A stretch of DNA of 64,000 bases, taken from assembly GCA_037178855.1 (NCBI GenBank), contig JASJZC010000007.1, positions 10,106,001 to 10,170,000 on the forward strand. The letters run 5' to 3'. This document shows, in pieces, positions 11,714 through 24,608 of the stretch. Positions within the stretch are counted from its first letter, which is position 1; the number at the start of each line of letters is the position of its first letter. The stretch is from Oscheius sp. JU75 (taxonomy: Eukaryota > Nematoda > Chromadorea > Rhabditida > Rhabditidae). Under the pieces are notes generated by a model, which was given only the letters and a program-made list of their open reading frames with translations, had not been told where the DNA came from and searched no databases. Both the position numbers and the translations under genes were made by a program.

Positions 11714-12509
11714 TCAATGAAGATCGTTGGCAGAGAAATTGAACAGAGGATCGGAATGATTGTAGATCAGAGACGTATTCTCGCGAGAGACCATCATAGA
11801 AGAAGGATCTGTAAATGAAACTATTTTAAATACAAAAAGTATAAACATACCCATTGGGGCAGGAATCGACCGGCCGGGACTGAAAAAACTTGCTGACCAC
11901 TTGGTATAAGGATCAGAATCGGCTAAAATAGCTTTTTATCTGGAAATACACATTTCATACGCGAAGATTGCTCGGATTTGTTCCTTAAAATACGGCTGAT
12001 ACTGCTGACAGAGGGTACACTATTCCGATCACAAATACCGTCCTGTACCAGTCGGTCTCTAATTTCCCAGGCGAAGAGACCTGGATCGACCAGCTTCAAC
12101 TGTCGAATATAGTCGACTACCTAAAACTATGTGCTTTTCACAAAATCTTATTGAAAAACCTTCGGTGTGGTCACTCTCGGCTTGCTGCCTCCAATAGCTC
12201 CAGGTAGAATGGTGCCATTCTCCGAATACCTAGCCAAAATCTTACTCACACAGCCGTGACTGATTTTCAATCTTCGGGATATGTCACAAGGACGGACTCC
12301 GTTCTAAAAGTCCATGTTTACCCAAAAAGTTAACAGGATACCTGAGCCATGTCAACGATCAGTTGTCGCATAGGTGTAGGAAGCGGTCGACCGTTGACGA
12401 ACCATCCTCCAAGTTGATTCTTGTCTCCAGCAGGCGGCACCCAGTTCGGATGGTAGAGAAGCGTCGAAGCACAGGGAGAACTGCTTTGCGGTTGCTGCCA
12501 GTAGTTCAT
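11714..12509 (-). CDS. pax-1: Pax1/9-class paired-domain transcription factor
   Basis: Nuclear DNA-binding regulator of development. Five exons (12342-12509, 12160-12303, 11961-12120, 11851-11922, 11714-11808) give 212 residues from the first ATG in the 5' exon. The paired domain starts at [14 protein letters not shown] and continues with [43 protein letters not shown] and [12 protein letters not shown]. The [16 protein letters not shown] and SSISRILRN signatures are typical of Pax1/9 rather than Pax2/5/8, 3/7 or 4/6. No homeodomain follows, as expected for this class, and the C-terminal tail is very short (about 50 residues), with no octapeptide recognised. The reading frame stays open upstream to about 12617, so the true start could be earlier. 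Confidence 0.9.
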
Positions 12510-13473
12510 GCTCGACTGACCACTGTGTGACCGACGGATCAGGCGGCGGCGTCTTCCGCCTATGGCTCCGCCTCTAGCTCTACCGACTCGTGTGGCTTCT
12601 TCAAAGGTTATCGACAAGACTATTAAACTCGATTTGTATCAAATCGTGAAGAAAGAGTTTATGAAAATTACTTTTATACTTTTGTGATGGTTCAAGAGTC
12701 CTGTTCGATTCATTTTAGTTGGCTCAATGACCTAAAGTACTATGTATAGATAAGGATTCTTTTGTAAAAAGCAGAAAATCTGATAGTATCTAAGATTCAC
12801 AGTTCAATGTTTTTAGGCTTATGAAACCAAAACGTGAACACAAAGTATCGAGCTAACAGCAGCACAGCACAATCCGCAACATTGACGCTACAATACGGTT
12901 CTACTTTCGGCATTGATAGCCTTCGTAGCAAGTAAATACCGTAACGAAGATTCAGTTTATTTTTTCTTCTTATAGATACCCCTGTAGATGGTGATGTTAG
13001 CATGTTCTATAAACTGAAGTTTCCTCATTGCGTAAAAATAAGATACAAATAACTTAAATCAGACATTAAAGTATTCTTCCACTCTTTTCGCAGCTTCTGC
13101 CTGCTTCTATCTGAAAACACTTCTATTTGATCGTTCGATTAGCCTGTCAGCTACATACTCCTCTATGCAAACGGTCAATATTAAGCATACGGTAGACTGG
13201 GAACCTCACTGTTTGACGCCGTTGAGGTCACCGAAAAGCGTCGGACCGTAAAGATGTCTATTATCTTTGCTGTAAAGCTAAGATATGAAATAGAGCCTGT
13301 ACCTGTGTATTTGCATAAGTAGCTGACGAACTATTTAAAGGTCTCTAAAGGATCTTCAGTCACTGTACTTTCATTATCAACATTGAGACAGCCGTCAGTC
13401 TCAAGGAGGCTCTAAACTTGGATTTTGCTCAGAAACCTAGGCAAAAACAACCGACAAAACTTTGAGACAAATA

Positions 13474-13768
13474 AAGGTAAAAGGTAAAGCTTCGATCCGA
13501 ATCAACGGCAGAAATCCTTGGAGAGCTCTGTGAATCAAGCTCCTGCGGGGTCTTGCGATGTCGACCGTTGCGGAGTCTCCCGAGGGGCCAGGTCGCAGGG
13601 CATTACGTTCCAAAGCTGCCCAACTTATTTTAGAAACGCCTTCACATTTGTAGCATGCTACTACGAGTTTACCGACCTGCGTGAGGATGGAAACATTGGT
13701 TGGGTGGCAGCAGGGATCGAACTTGGGACCCCTTCATTAACACGCCATCTGCCATTGCGCTATCCTCA
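13474..13768 (-). mobile_element. tRNA-derived SINE, copy A
   Basis: On the minus strand the right end has an A-box TAGCGCAATGG and a B-box AGTTCGATCCC, followed by about 200 bases shared with copies at 14.6, 24.3 and 46.5 kb, and a short pyrimidine-rich CTTTACCTTTTACC tail. The arrangement (pol III head, body, short simple tail) is that of a SINE. No ORF belongs to it. Confidence 0.7.
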
Positions 13769-14006
13769 AAATCGTTTTGCAAATATGACTTTTTGGTCTT
13801 CAAAACTCTTTCAGCGCGGTAACTGACTGTTAACAGAGGTCAACGCGGCACCATTGGCAGGTTACCGTTATTCGGACACAAACAGTGCCCGGGTGCTAAT
13901 CACCGGAAGCCGCGGCGTGTCTTAGATGCACTGTTGACCGACAGATATGCATCATGTTACAGCCAGACTGTGAGAATTTGATGTAACCGCGTAATGTTAT
14001 AGTTTA

Positions 14007-14261
14007 TTAAGGGGGTTCCGGCTTCGGTCTCTTTCTGTATCCAGCGTTGATGACAGTGATTCTCTCCTGCACATGTTCCACGTTCCATCTTAGTTGCCTT
14101 TGGTTGTATTTGTCCTGGAAAAAAATTTACTGAGCAGGATTCCAATACATTACGTAGAATGCGAACAAAACTACAGCCAGCAGGGTAGTTCCGAGAGTCA
14201 CTTGTGCCCAGAATATGGTCTTGCTCCACGGTAGTTCGCTGGTGCTTGTCCTATTGGCCAT
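14007..14261 (-). CDS. Small single-pass membrane protein (71 aa)
   Basis: Two exons (14154-14261 and 14007-14114) joined by a 39-nt intron give 71 residues, in frame from ATG to TAA. The N-terminus is short and polar, residues about 15-36 form one hydrophobic span (WAQVTLGTTLLAVVLFAFY), and the C-terminal half is basic with many Arg/Lys and ends KRPKPEPP. A TTCTTAG acceptor-like site lies two bases before the ATG. Topology resembles small mitochondrial or ER single-span proteins, but I recognise no family. Confidence 0.65.
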
Positions 14262-14618
14262 ACCTAAGAATTTTCACGTTTAATTGTGAAAAAGCAATCG
14301 GGTAGGAGTTTCTGATACACAAATGATTCAAAAGAAGTAGATACGAGTCGAAAATTAGGCTTGACTATTCAATATCTATCATAAATTGGATGTGATTAGC
14401 TATTATTGTGAAAACCCTATCCTTAGGGTTCTTTAGATTTATTTTTGAAGAAAAACTAGGTTTTGAATGCCCAATTAAGATATCTAAAAGAATAGTCCAC
14501 AAACACGCTAGGCAAAGCTAGGCGATGTGATTATGAAGAAGCGGTTGTCGTGGAAACTTTTGTGTGGGGTCCTCCCTGGAGGGGAGAGCGAGACCTGCCT
14601 TTTAAGAATTGGAATCGG

Positions 14619-14735
14619 AGGTAAAAGGTAAAGTTTCTACCCGAAACAAAGGCAAAGATATTTGGAGGGCTTTGTGAGTCAAGCTCTTGTGGAGTCTTCC
14701 GACCCCGACCGTTGCGGAGGCTTCCGCGTGCCAAA
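14619..14735 (-). mobile_element. SINE, partial copy B (tail end)
   Basis: It matches the tail and part of the body of copy A (GGTAAAAGGTAAAG, then GAGTCAAGCTC and GACCGTTGCGGAG) but lacks the tRNA-like head, as in a truncated insertion. Confidence 0.6.
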
Positions 14736-15549
14736 ACGAAGGTTAAGCTGAAGGAATATCAGTTATTAGCCTACCAAGATTCTAAAAGGAACTGTCGATC
14801 CAAAACTGACCTTTTTGTCCCAAAACTGCTCCTGAATTTATTCTCAGACACGCATTTCTGAGATACTGTTTTCGGAGAGATTACTGTAAAAAACAGAGCT
14901 TCGAAAAAAAAAAACAACAAGCAGAGCTAACAGAAAACATTGACTGTTTTGTTTGTAATCTTCGAGGAGCGGAACGAAATACACAGTAAGGCCGAGGTTA
15001 TGAAAATTGGTATCCGCATAAAGAATCGCTTATTCGGCGAGGAAAAAGGAGCATGAGTTTTGAACTCCATTTTAGCCTCCAGCTTGAGGTTCCCTTAAAT
15101 AATCCTGAGCTTCAGTAGAAAAACAACAATATGAACCTGCGTCAGAGAGAGAGAGACAGAGAGCTCGACTCGTAATGTTAGCAGCGAATGAGTGTCCGAT
15201 AGGCTGGAGTCCATTTGAGACAAGAGGAATATAGAAAGTAACCTTTCCTCAATAAGCATTGTACAATTTATTAGAAGGTTAGCATAAAGTGTCAAAATAG
15301 ACGTTGTTCTCCAGATAATCTACAAAGAGATCAATCAGTTCTATAAAACTAACAATAAGTGAAAGTACTATGGGATTAAATTAAGAGGCACGGGGATACA
15401 GATATGCACCGGAGAAGGACGTCTCACGGGGGAGCTAAAAAGGAAATCACCAGTTTGTTTGGGGGAAAAATGACCACTACGCGATGAAGTTCCAATGGGT
15501 AATTTAAAAAGAAATGAGTAATGTACAATAAATAGAAATTTGTGTTGAT
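14736..15549. other. Intergenic, no gene seen
   Basis: About 800 bases with only short chance reading frames and a short (GA)n run near 15146. It probably includes the 3' UTR of the minus-strand gene ending at 15550. Confidence 0.4.
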
Positions 15550-17816
15550 TTAATTACGACGGACTTGGTAAACGATCATGTCCTTGTGGCAGCCGGGAGC
15601 ATCCCACTCCAGATCACTACCAGCTCGGATGAAATGGCGCCAAGTACGTTGTGGCAAGACGTGGCGGAGCATAATTCCTACAGTCGGGAAGCAACGGAAG
15701 ACGTACTGTCTAAAGCACAAGTTTTTCAGAGAGACTGACGAGCGCTTACCCCTCCTTGTAGCAGAAATGAATGACAGATTCACAATTCCGATGAGGGAAG
15801 ACGAACTCCTTCTTCCTCGTAGGAATCATGTAGGTGTCCATTGGACGGAAGGCAAGGTCATGAATCACCGGGTGAGTATAGCACTTCCAGCGCTGCTCGA
15901 GCAGTTCCATCATCTTTGTGACTTCGATTGTTCCCTGGTCGAGAACGATCTTACCGAAATGGTGCGGTTCTTTGGTCTCCATCCAGGTCTGTAAATAGGA
16001 AACTATTAAAAGAATAATACAGTTTCTCTCAGACTGTTTTCCACAACACGCGGTACCCATTTGGTAAAATTTAATGATAGGTTGATAGGGGTTGAACCGT
16101 AAAACATGGTGACACTTCAAATTGATAGGAACAGAAGTGTTTTAGATTGTCAGGAGTAGGTTGAGAGAGGGTCAGGAGAACTTTGAATGGTAGGCTGACT
16201 TACCATGTGAGAGAAAGATAGATAGACATGGACCGAATACCTAATAGACAAAAATAACACAAGAAGATGTAGGCTCTACTGAGGTGGGCTAAGAGAGTGA
16301 GAGAGTTAATACAACGTGATTAACAGATAGGTAGACCTACTCCGAGTGTAGTGACAGATTGAGAGAGACCAGATAAAGTGCTAGATTTTGTATTAACAGG
16401 AATGACAGGAGGAACAGTAAAAACTCTTCTTACCTCGATGAACTTCCTGATCGGGAAGGAGTGGACGTTTTTGAAGAAAAAGCTGGTATGTCTTTTCTTC
16501 TTCACAGGGATCGACAGCCACTTCAGCATACAGTGGGAGACCGACTCGTCCGTAAAGGCACGGTGTTCATCAGGCTGAGTGACCAGCAGAGAGTCCAACT
16601 GTCCAATATCCAGACAATCATCAAGGTATATCGGTTGCTCAGCCATCATGTTGTCCAGCTGGAGATTTCTGACTTTGTTGCCAAGGAGCTTCAGCAAGTA
16701 GGAGACAAACACCGTGTGCCGGTTAATGAAGTAGGTATGATCGCAGAGGATGAGAGTGTCAAACTCGATTTTTTTTAGGGTTCCGACCAGGCGCTCAAGT
16801 CGACCACCGGACTGCTCCTTCAAGATTTCGAACGTCTCATTGTTGAGTTCAAGGAACTGCTCCATGGGCTTGCGATTGAACCACAGAACATTTGTATTGT
16901 GAGCCTGTTGGGCCCGGGCCTGCTCCTCCTTAGCTCTCTTGACCGGATCGCTGTTAGGCGGTGTCATCTGAAAAAGACATTACACTCGTCTGGGGAAAAC
17001 CCTCTAACACCGTCTATCATTTATTTATTTTAAGAGGGCTCCACACTTGACGCAAGGACCCACACTGTGCACTTATCACGTGAGCAGTCGTTATCGGAAC
17101 ACTTCTAGCTCTCGGGGTCACCCCGTCTGGCGCCTCGGGGTACACAGACAGTCACAAAACAGTACAAAGTGTCTCTCCCCTACCTCATCTGCCGGATTGG
17201 CTGGACGAACATCAGCCTGCGACGAGATAAGAGCCATTTCTCCACTGTCATCATCGACCCAGTTGGCGATATCCCAAAGAGCTACCTGAAAGTTTGCGGA
17301 TGTGCAACTTTTTTGCAGCAGAGACTTTGCAGAAGTACTCACTCTTCACGACACATGCGGGAAGCCACCCTCGCGGCTCCCTAAACTGCGTCACAAGTGC
17401 GTAATGTGCGAGTAAAACCAGCAGAGAACAACCAACCTCCGTGATGTTGTACTCGCGATTCCACTGCGAAAAGTCAAAGCGATAAGTCCAAGCCGCATGG
17501 GTCTGATCGGCTTCGACCTGGCCAATTCGAAGGGTTTCCTTGGTTCTCTGGTGGCGAGGAGCATCGAGCAGGGAAGGATTCTGCGGTCGCTCGAGATAAG
17601 CTCTAAATGTTTCTCGTAAAACAAATTTCAAGGAAGTACTTACTTCTTTCTGCCGAAGATAAATATCCTGTGGGCCAGCTGTTTCTGCTCCTCTTCAGTC
17701 AGCGGCGGCGGATTGGCAGCTTTTGGCGGCTCCAGCAGTACACGAAAGGTGGTATGACCGTATTCCTCACTAGTAGATGGGTAGTCAGGACGGAAGAGCT
17801 TCATAAGGAAGCTCAT
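15550..17816 (-). CDS. Unrecognised 477-residue intracellular protein
   Basis: Seven exons (17644-17816, 17437-17602, 17343-17380, 17184-17307, 16434-16967, 15750-15988, 15550-15709) join in one frame to 477 residues from ATG to TAA. There is no signal peptide or membrane span. The first third is Pro/acid-rich; the middle contains FNRKPMEQFLELNN followed by alternating hydrophobic strands (FDTLILCDHTYF, LLKLLGNKVRNLQLDNM, LDSLLV) that look leucine-rich-repeat-like; the end has paired aromatic/His segments (PVIHDLAFRP, ESVIHFCYKEG, MLRHVLPQRTWRHF). The layout vaguely recalls nematode F-box-associated proteins, but I see no F-box and make no assignment. The ATG follows TTTTCAGGAAT, a likely spliced-leader site. 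A 445-nt intron (15989-16433) contains the TGACAGG-type repeat. Confidence 0.75.
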
Positions 17817-18454
17817 ATTCCTGAAAACGACATAGTATGTGAAGCATCAAAGAGATAAGAGTTGGAAGTAAAGACAGACTGTTTGTGTTTACAAAATGGC
17901 CGGCTGTAGGATTTCGAACTCACGAAAGGCTTCCCTGGACCTCCTCTTCCCAAAGCACATGTGATAAACATCGGTTATCATAAGCCATGGCTTCCAAAGA
18001 GCAGGATGAACGCCTCTCTGATAGCTACTGGTCAGCGCGGGGGTTGCTCGGTGGTTTAGAGAACAAAATGGGCTCCGCCAAACGCCTCATTTCCACAAAT
18101 ACGGGTGGCAATATTCATCGGGGGCGTGGAACGGGAGCAATTAAGAGCACGCATTGGATTGTAACATCTTTCGGGAAAGCCCAAAAAAGCGCTGCAGGTG
18201 CTTGGGCGGCTCGCGGCCGAGGCCGTAAATCAGTCTGCCAGCAGAAACAAAACAGACTCAAGGAATGTCCAACAATTTCCGCCAGAAGTGTATAATGAGG
18301 TATAGCAAATTGGTGCGGAAGTCGATACAGTACGGAGAGGACTTTTCCAATAACCAGTAGCGAGAAAAGTTTCGCTGACAATCGAGAATGCATGGGTTGT
18401 AACCGAGAAACTAATATTCTGCATGTTTACCGATCAGAACTGACGAAATTCGTA

Positions 18455-18515
18455 GCCAAGACGGTACTGGAAAACTTTTGGCCTGCAGCCAAGACGGTAC
18501 GGGCGAGAGTCTGTC
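18455..18515. repeat. Two minisatellite units
   Basis: AGCCAAGACGGTACTGG and AGCCAAGACGGTACGGGCGAG occur in tandem about 35 bases apart; the core matches the 22.4-kb array. Confidence 0.45.
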
Positions 18516-21500
18516 AGATGGTCATAGCAAAAGAACTGACATACTTAGTATAAACTTCAAAAGTATTAGAGATTCAGCTGCAAAGACCAAATAGTAGTAG
18601 TAGCAGCTGCTTGAACGCGGCTTGAAGGGTTACACTCCGGGACATGATTTTCGGAACGGGGACGAAAGAATCAAGAATCGAGACCGTCCCAACCCCGACG
18701 ACATATTGCAGTTTTTAGAGCTTTGAATGACAGATGAGTGTCTGAGGTCAAGTGCGGGAAGGTTGCAGAGAGGAAGCGCGACACACAGTTATAGATCACA
18801 AACGAGAGGGCGAAATTGTGAACGCGCGAACGCGAGTGAGTGAATCGGCTTAAGCTCTCGCCTTTTTTTCACCACTGAACAAAGAACACTGCGTGTGTGT
18901 GTGTGTGTGTGCATAGATCTGATCGACACATTAGTTAGCTATGCGGATGGTAGTGCCACTACCTTAGATCTGACCTTGTGGACAACGCCCGCAACGGGCA
19001 GCAGCTACAGCTGACCGTGAAATTTTTGCGGGAAAAGTTTGCGGAACGGGGGTGGACCCCATGCTGTCATGCTGACCATAGCTGACGAAATTCCCGCTCT
19101 CTTCACTGAAATGTGTTTACAGCTGGAGGAAGGAAAAAGACTGTATGCTATGATGACGAAAACGCTCTTTGCAGCCACGAAGTCTCGATGTCTTTTTGCA
19201 CGTGGCCCCACAAACACAAATTATGTCTAGTCTGTTCGTATGGCGTTCACGAGATGCCCAGAATAAATAACAGTAGTCGACACCATTTTTCTTGGAGGCT
19301 TGTTCGAGATTACACTCAAATAAAATATGGGGGCTTAGGTGCCCCCACAGAGCAGGAAATGCAAAGCGTTCTCTCTTTTTCTCTCTCGCCACAGCCCTTT
19401 CTCTCTACCTCTTAAGATTGATGGAAAACGAAATCGGCCACCAAAAATGAATTATATGCGGGAGGGAAAGAGAGGACCCGCCAGGAGCCAGGCGTTCTTC
19501 TTCATTGACCAAAGCACTCTCCCGAGGCGAGGCATTTCCTCCCCCACCCTCTATTAGAGTCTAGAGAGAGGGCATCCCCAAATGTAAAAAAGAACTAGAG
19601 GGACGCTTATTGAGTCATAGGCTTGACAAACAGCTAGGAACATGACTTTTCTGAGAGAGAGGGAGAGAGGGGGATCTTAGTGAGAAATAGGCTGATTCAG
19701 ACAATAGGAATGGTAGTCATTGCCCCATTCCGCAGGAGATAGATGAGATATCCCAAGAATTTATTCGGGAGGCGCCTCTGTCTTGTCGTTCGGCCCCAAA
19801 ATTGGCTGCAGTTTGATATAAGACTTTCCTACAGAACGCTCCAGACAATCAAAAAGGGAGAGAGAGAGAGAGAGAGGAGGGGGATGACAAGATGTAACCG
19901 GGAGGGAAACATGCGTTTGTGGTCACAAGACGAGTGTGTCAGTTGTGAAATGTTGCACAAATTGTGATATGTAACCTGAAATCGGATCATTCGGGAGCCC
20001 CCTGTTGACACTTATTATGTGTGACCGTCCCCCTGATCCTGACAAACATGATTGGAAAAGAAAGTGTTTTTTCGGAAAAGACTAGCTAAACAGCTAGAGG
20101 AAAATAATGTATACAAAACTTTTCGGAAATGTGTCGGAAGACAGAAAGAGGGTGGGATCAAGCCGGTACACAGCTGAGATGCGCGGGAAAACACGCGACT
20201 GGTACGGAGAGACAACCCAGCTGATCACTGCTAGCCGAGAGAGGGAGAGGTGTCTAGACTGCTACGAAAAAAAGATAAAAGAAGAAGAACTGTCTGTTGC
20301 GCGAGACTTGAATCACGATGTATTTATAAATTTTTGAAACTGAGGGAGATCGTGCCGTGCCGGCCTGTACCGGGGAAAGTGCGCGGGAGAAAGAAGTGTA
20401 AAGAGGTCTAGGCGCGAGAGATGACGCCAGTACGTTCAACACGTGACGGCTGCTATGACATGTGTGCATAACGGAAAAGACTGCGCAACGATGAGAGACT
20501 GAGAAAGTGGCTGGAGTGACCACTGGGTCGTATGGAGATGACCATTGCGACAGTCAAATGGGGGCTCAGCTTACAGGATGGCTAGACTGACTGTGTACAT
20601 CATCATTTAAGACGGTCCCAACGCTAAAACCACCAAGAAAGAAGAAAAAACACCATTCTGACCATCAAACCAACGAAATAAGTCATTCTTTTGAGAACAG
20701 TGCATAGTTTACGCGTGATCAGCTGAGTCTCTCTTTGTAAGCAATGTTCGTCATCTCAACAATCATCAAAATGGTGTCTGTAGCATACTCTGCAATTCGT
20801 GAACAAAGCTAGTACCGGTCAGAAACTAAACCTGGTAAGTTAACATGAGAAACAGGGACAGGTAGACAACGGCAGAGTAAGAGAATGACAGGTGGTTGAA
20901 CAGCGCAGTAACCAGCTACCGACGGGTAGCCGAGTGACAGACTGTCCACTACAGACAGCTGGTACAGATTTACCTACTATAGATTTTTCTCAAGAGTGAG
21001 AAAATGAGGAAACTGTGTCCATTCAAACATCAATGAAACGAGCCCACTTTTCATAGTTTAGGCGCTATCAGCTGGTTAGATCGATGAGCAAGAAAATATT
21101 CGTTTATCAGTATGAGAAAAACTCAAATCACACGACTTTGCAAAAATTATCAAAAGACAGAGAGACAGAAGTGACCACAGTCCCGTATGGAGCTGACCCA
21201 ACGTTGCGTCAATCAATTGTGCCCCGCCTTACAGGTCATCGAGGAGTCTAGGCAATATCAGCTGGCTCGGGGTGTTAAAAAAAAATTTGGGTACCCGAGG
21301 GAACAGAGAAGTTTGTTAATATAATATGATCCAGGTTTTGAAAGTATCCTCTTTCGAAAAGCGTACTGAGCTTACGCTTAATCGATGTATTTTTGGAAAA
21401 GCCTTATTTATGCATTTCGTGTAGTCTGAATCCCAAAAGTGAAGTTAGAGGCCTAGCAAAAAGTCACAAATTGGTCCTAATGAGACGAAGGACGTGCACT

Positions 21501-22364
21501 TTGAAAGTGCGCAACAGTTCAGCCTATTTGCTTTTGGGGATCCGCCCCCCCCCATCTACCGTTTTGTAAAGCTGAGCTAGGTCAAATGGCTCGAGTTGGG
21601 CTCGGGTTTTCCTGTGACCTTTTCCCCGAAAGAGTGGAAAAGACACCCTCGTCCGATAGAACAACAACTTTTTGCATCAAGACTCTGCACATGACGAGAT
21701 CCTCTGATGGTGCTTTCACGTGGCAGACTGACTGAAATAATCCAAGGGTTCAGTCTGTTCGGATGTGGAAAACAAACACGAACACGAGGAACTGACGCGC
21801 CGAGAGGGGAAGTGGAACCCCCATAAGTCCGCATCATAAAGGGCAAGAGGCATCTCGTTAGGCATCGTCTTCATTGCAAGCAAAACAAATGCAAACGGCA
21901 GCAAACAGGACGAGTGTTTTGACGGGAGTGGACCTGAAGATAAAGTCCGAAAAGCAAAAGTACTGTCAAGTGTGTCGCCAGGGCACGTGAAATGAATGAG
22001 CCATTTATTTAAGACGCCGGCGATGAATAGATAATATGACTGGTGGCACAATCATGTGGTTTAAACTGTATTGAGCTTGAATGGAACGTGTACTTTTCTT
22101 CTGGAGGGGGCAAAATCACTTCCGTGTGTTCGTAAACACTTGCAAGCGATGTGAAAAGAGGAAAAGGTGCATCAACATGAAAAGCGCAATGGAACGCCTA
22201 TTAACAAAGCTGCTATGTAGCAATGTGTATGCACAGTTGTCGCCCACTACTATGCGTCAAATACACTGGTTTGGGCAGCCGAACCTCTGATGTTGATCAT
22301 TCGCAGCATGAACTGCGAACAGGGTAGATGGCTCGCATGAAACGGGAGGGTTCTTCTGATTTAT

Positions 22365-22815
22365 TAGACAGTACAGGAGAGTTTCTTTAGCTACTAACAC
22401 GGTTCGAGTGCTTGTCCAGTTCATTTAGCTACGGAGACAGTATAGAAGAGTTTCTTCTTGACAACCGAGATTATACGGGAGAGGACAGCAGAGATGTACA
22501 TTCTTCTGGACAGTGAGACAGTACGGGTCGGACAGTATGAGAGATTTTCTATCTACTAAAATCGTTCGGATGGAATGTTGTAGGGCCCGTCTAGACACTG
22601 AGGAGATATGGCTAAGAATTCCCTGACCAGTGAGGCAGTACGGGGAAGAAGCTCTGCCTGCTGAAACGGTACGGGAGCACTTTCTTCTGGCTAATGAGAC
22701 AATATGGGAGAGGCTATTGCTAACAACTGACACTCAACTCCGAGAGTTACGACTACCGAAACGGTATGGTTAAGAATACTTCTGGCTACCGATACCTTAC
22801 GGGAGAGAACAATAA
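22365..22815. repeat. Degenerate tandem minisatellite array
   Basis: About nine to ten diverged units of roughly 45 bases. Each carries a core like GAGACAGTACGGGAGAG followed by TTTCTTCTGGCTAC. Reverse-orientation relatives lie in introns and spacers at 4.9, 27.2 and 29.5 kb. Confidence 0.6.
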
Positions 22816-24314
22816 TCTCGCGCCTACGAGTTTAACTGAGAGGTTTTTTGGTAACCTAAACTGTAGGAAGAGATCTCGATGGAAGTTTCATAAGTTACGA
22901 TTTAATGGCTGCCTATATGATACGGGAGTGAGGACTTCTAGCCAGTGTCAACTGCAGTGCAACAAAAAGCTGATTTTTGAATCCCAGTCTCCAAGAGATA
23001 AGAGAAACAGATGGACGGGTACAAAGAAAGATGCAGGAAATGCCACGGGTTATCAGACCCCGTGCAGACGTTCCCCACCTCACAGTGACTATTGAAATAA
23101 TAAAACTAGGAGAAAGGTTTTAAAGGAGGCGCTCACGTGTAGACTAAACCTATAAACAGTCATCTGGGTGTGGGGGCTGCGGCGCCTGCGAACACTTTTC
23201 CGTTCGGCCAACGTCATTGGGTGCAACTATTTTCGGACAGCCCTATTGTATCGCATTTGCAGCCTAAAGAGGAAAAGTGGGTGGTTTCGGCAAAGAGAAC
23301 CAATAATTCGAAACGACGTACAGGGTTCTTGTAGACAGCAACCCTCCTCTCTTCCTCGACACGGTTGTTTATTGGAAGAGACCTTGTGACAACGGAGAGA
23401 GGACATCACCTGGTTTATCTCGCTGGATTGCCTATACAGACCGTGATACAACAAAATAATTTGCGAATATAAGGGAAACTGATGCCAATTTAAACGATTT
23501 TTGAGATTTATCAATAACGATAGTCACATCGAATTCTTCTTGGTCTTCCACCGATGGGGCTTATCATTTGTGGTTGTTTTAAGGCCCGATTATTCAAAAG
23601 TTCCAGCTTCATGCTCCAAACAAACGAATCTGTTTGGACACCGCAATGCAGCAGAAGGCGGACAGATACTTTGAACGTCCACCAAGGTTGACCAGTTTTT
23701 TAAGAAGAAGATAGACGGGGGGTGACGACCGTCGATTGACTTTGTCCAATTGTTCAAAGAATTTAAGGCGTCTGGGTGATTAGTGTTCGGCATAGTAATG
23801 TGTCGGTCTCGACACAAAAGAAGAGCTTTGTCAACCCACAAAAATTAGATTACACATTTTAAAATGTCCCACCGAGAGGGGCTCTCTAGAAGGGTCAAAA
23901 GGGACATTTTCTGAACAGTGGACATTGTACAGGAAGTCCCAAAATTACAATATCTCAAAATTGAGCTCTGGTGTTCTCACAGTTCATTACGGACCCCAAC
24001 AATATGGAATAATTTCTAAGCTTACTCGATAAGGAATCAGGCTCTTACTCTCAATTTTCCATAAATACTATTCCCAGAGAGTCACAGTGCCAAATAGAGC
24101 AAACCTAAAATCACTGCAGCGATCAAGATTTCCGGCAGTAAGGATCTGATCGTAAATCGGTGTCGAAAAGATTGCTGGATGTCAGCTCATCTAGATTTTG
24201 GGTTATTTTTGTAGCACTTTCAACTAGTAGTGATTTAGAGACTATCGTACGTAAATAAATGTGTAAGGATCTGATTTTCCGTAATTTCTATAATTTTTTA
24301 GAGCACGTAAAAAG

Positions 24315-24608
24315 TAATGTTTCTATTCGAGTCAACGGCAGAGATCCTTGAAGAACTCTGTGAGCCAAGCTTCTGCGGGGACTTTTGACACCGACCGTTG
24401 CGGAGACTTCCCGAGGAGCCAGGTCGTGGGGCACTACGTTCCAAAGCTGCCCAACCTTTTCTAGAAACGCCTTTACCTCCGTAGCAAGCTACTACCAGTT
24501 ACCGATCTGCGAGTGAATGGAAGTCTTGGCTGGGCCGCGGCGGATATCGAACTTCGGGGCACTTTTATTAGCGCTGGCGCCATCTGCCATTCCGCCGCTG
24601 TCGCAGAA
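24315..24608 (-). mobile_element. tRNA-derived SINE, copy C
   Basis: This is a diverged near-full-length relative of copy A: GAGTCAACGGCAGAGATCC, GACCGTTGCGGAG, ACTACGTTCCAAAGCTGCCC and, at the right end, a degenerate A/B-box head (CGAACTTCGGGG reading forward). It stops exactly where the left arm of the large inverted repeat begins (24609). Confidence 0.65.

Larger units (their letters stand above)
17817..24314. other. 6.5-kb region without a supportable gene
   Basis: Both strands contain only short frames without splice-consistent partners. Contents seen: a (GT)n run at about 18893-18912, purine-rich (GA)n stretches around 19650-19880, minisatellite units at 18455-18515, and a tandem array at 22365-22815. 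Codon texture is non-coding. Unseen small or RNA genes cannot be excluded. Confidence 0.5.

Noticed and set aside
18890-18915. (GT)n run
   Set aside because: Ordinary microsatellite.
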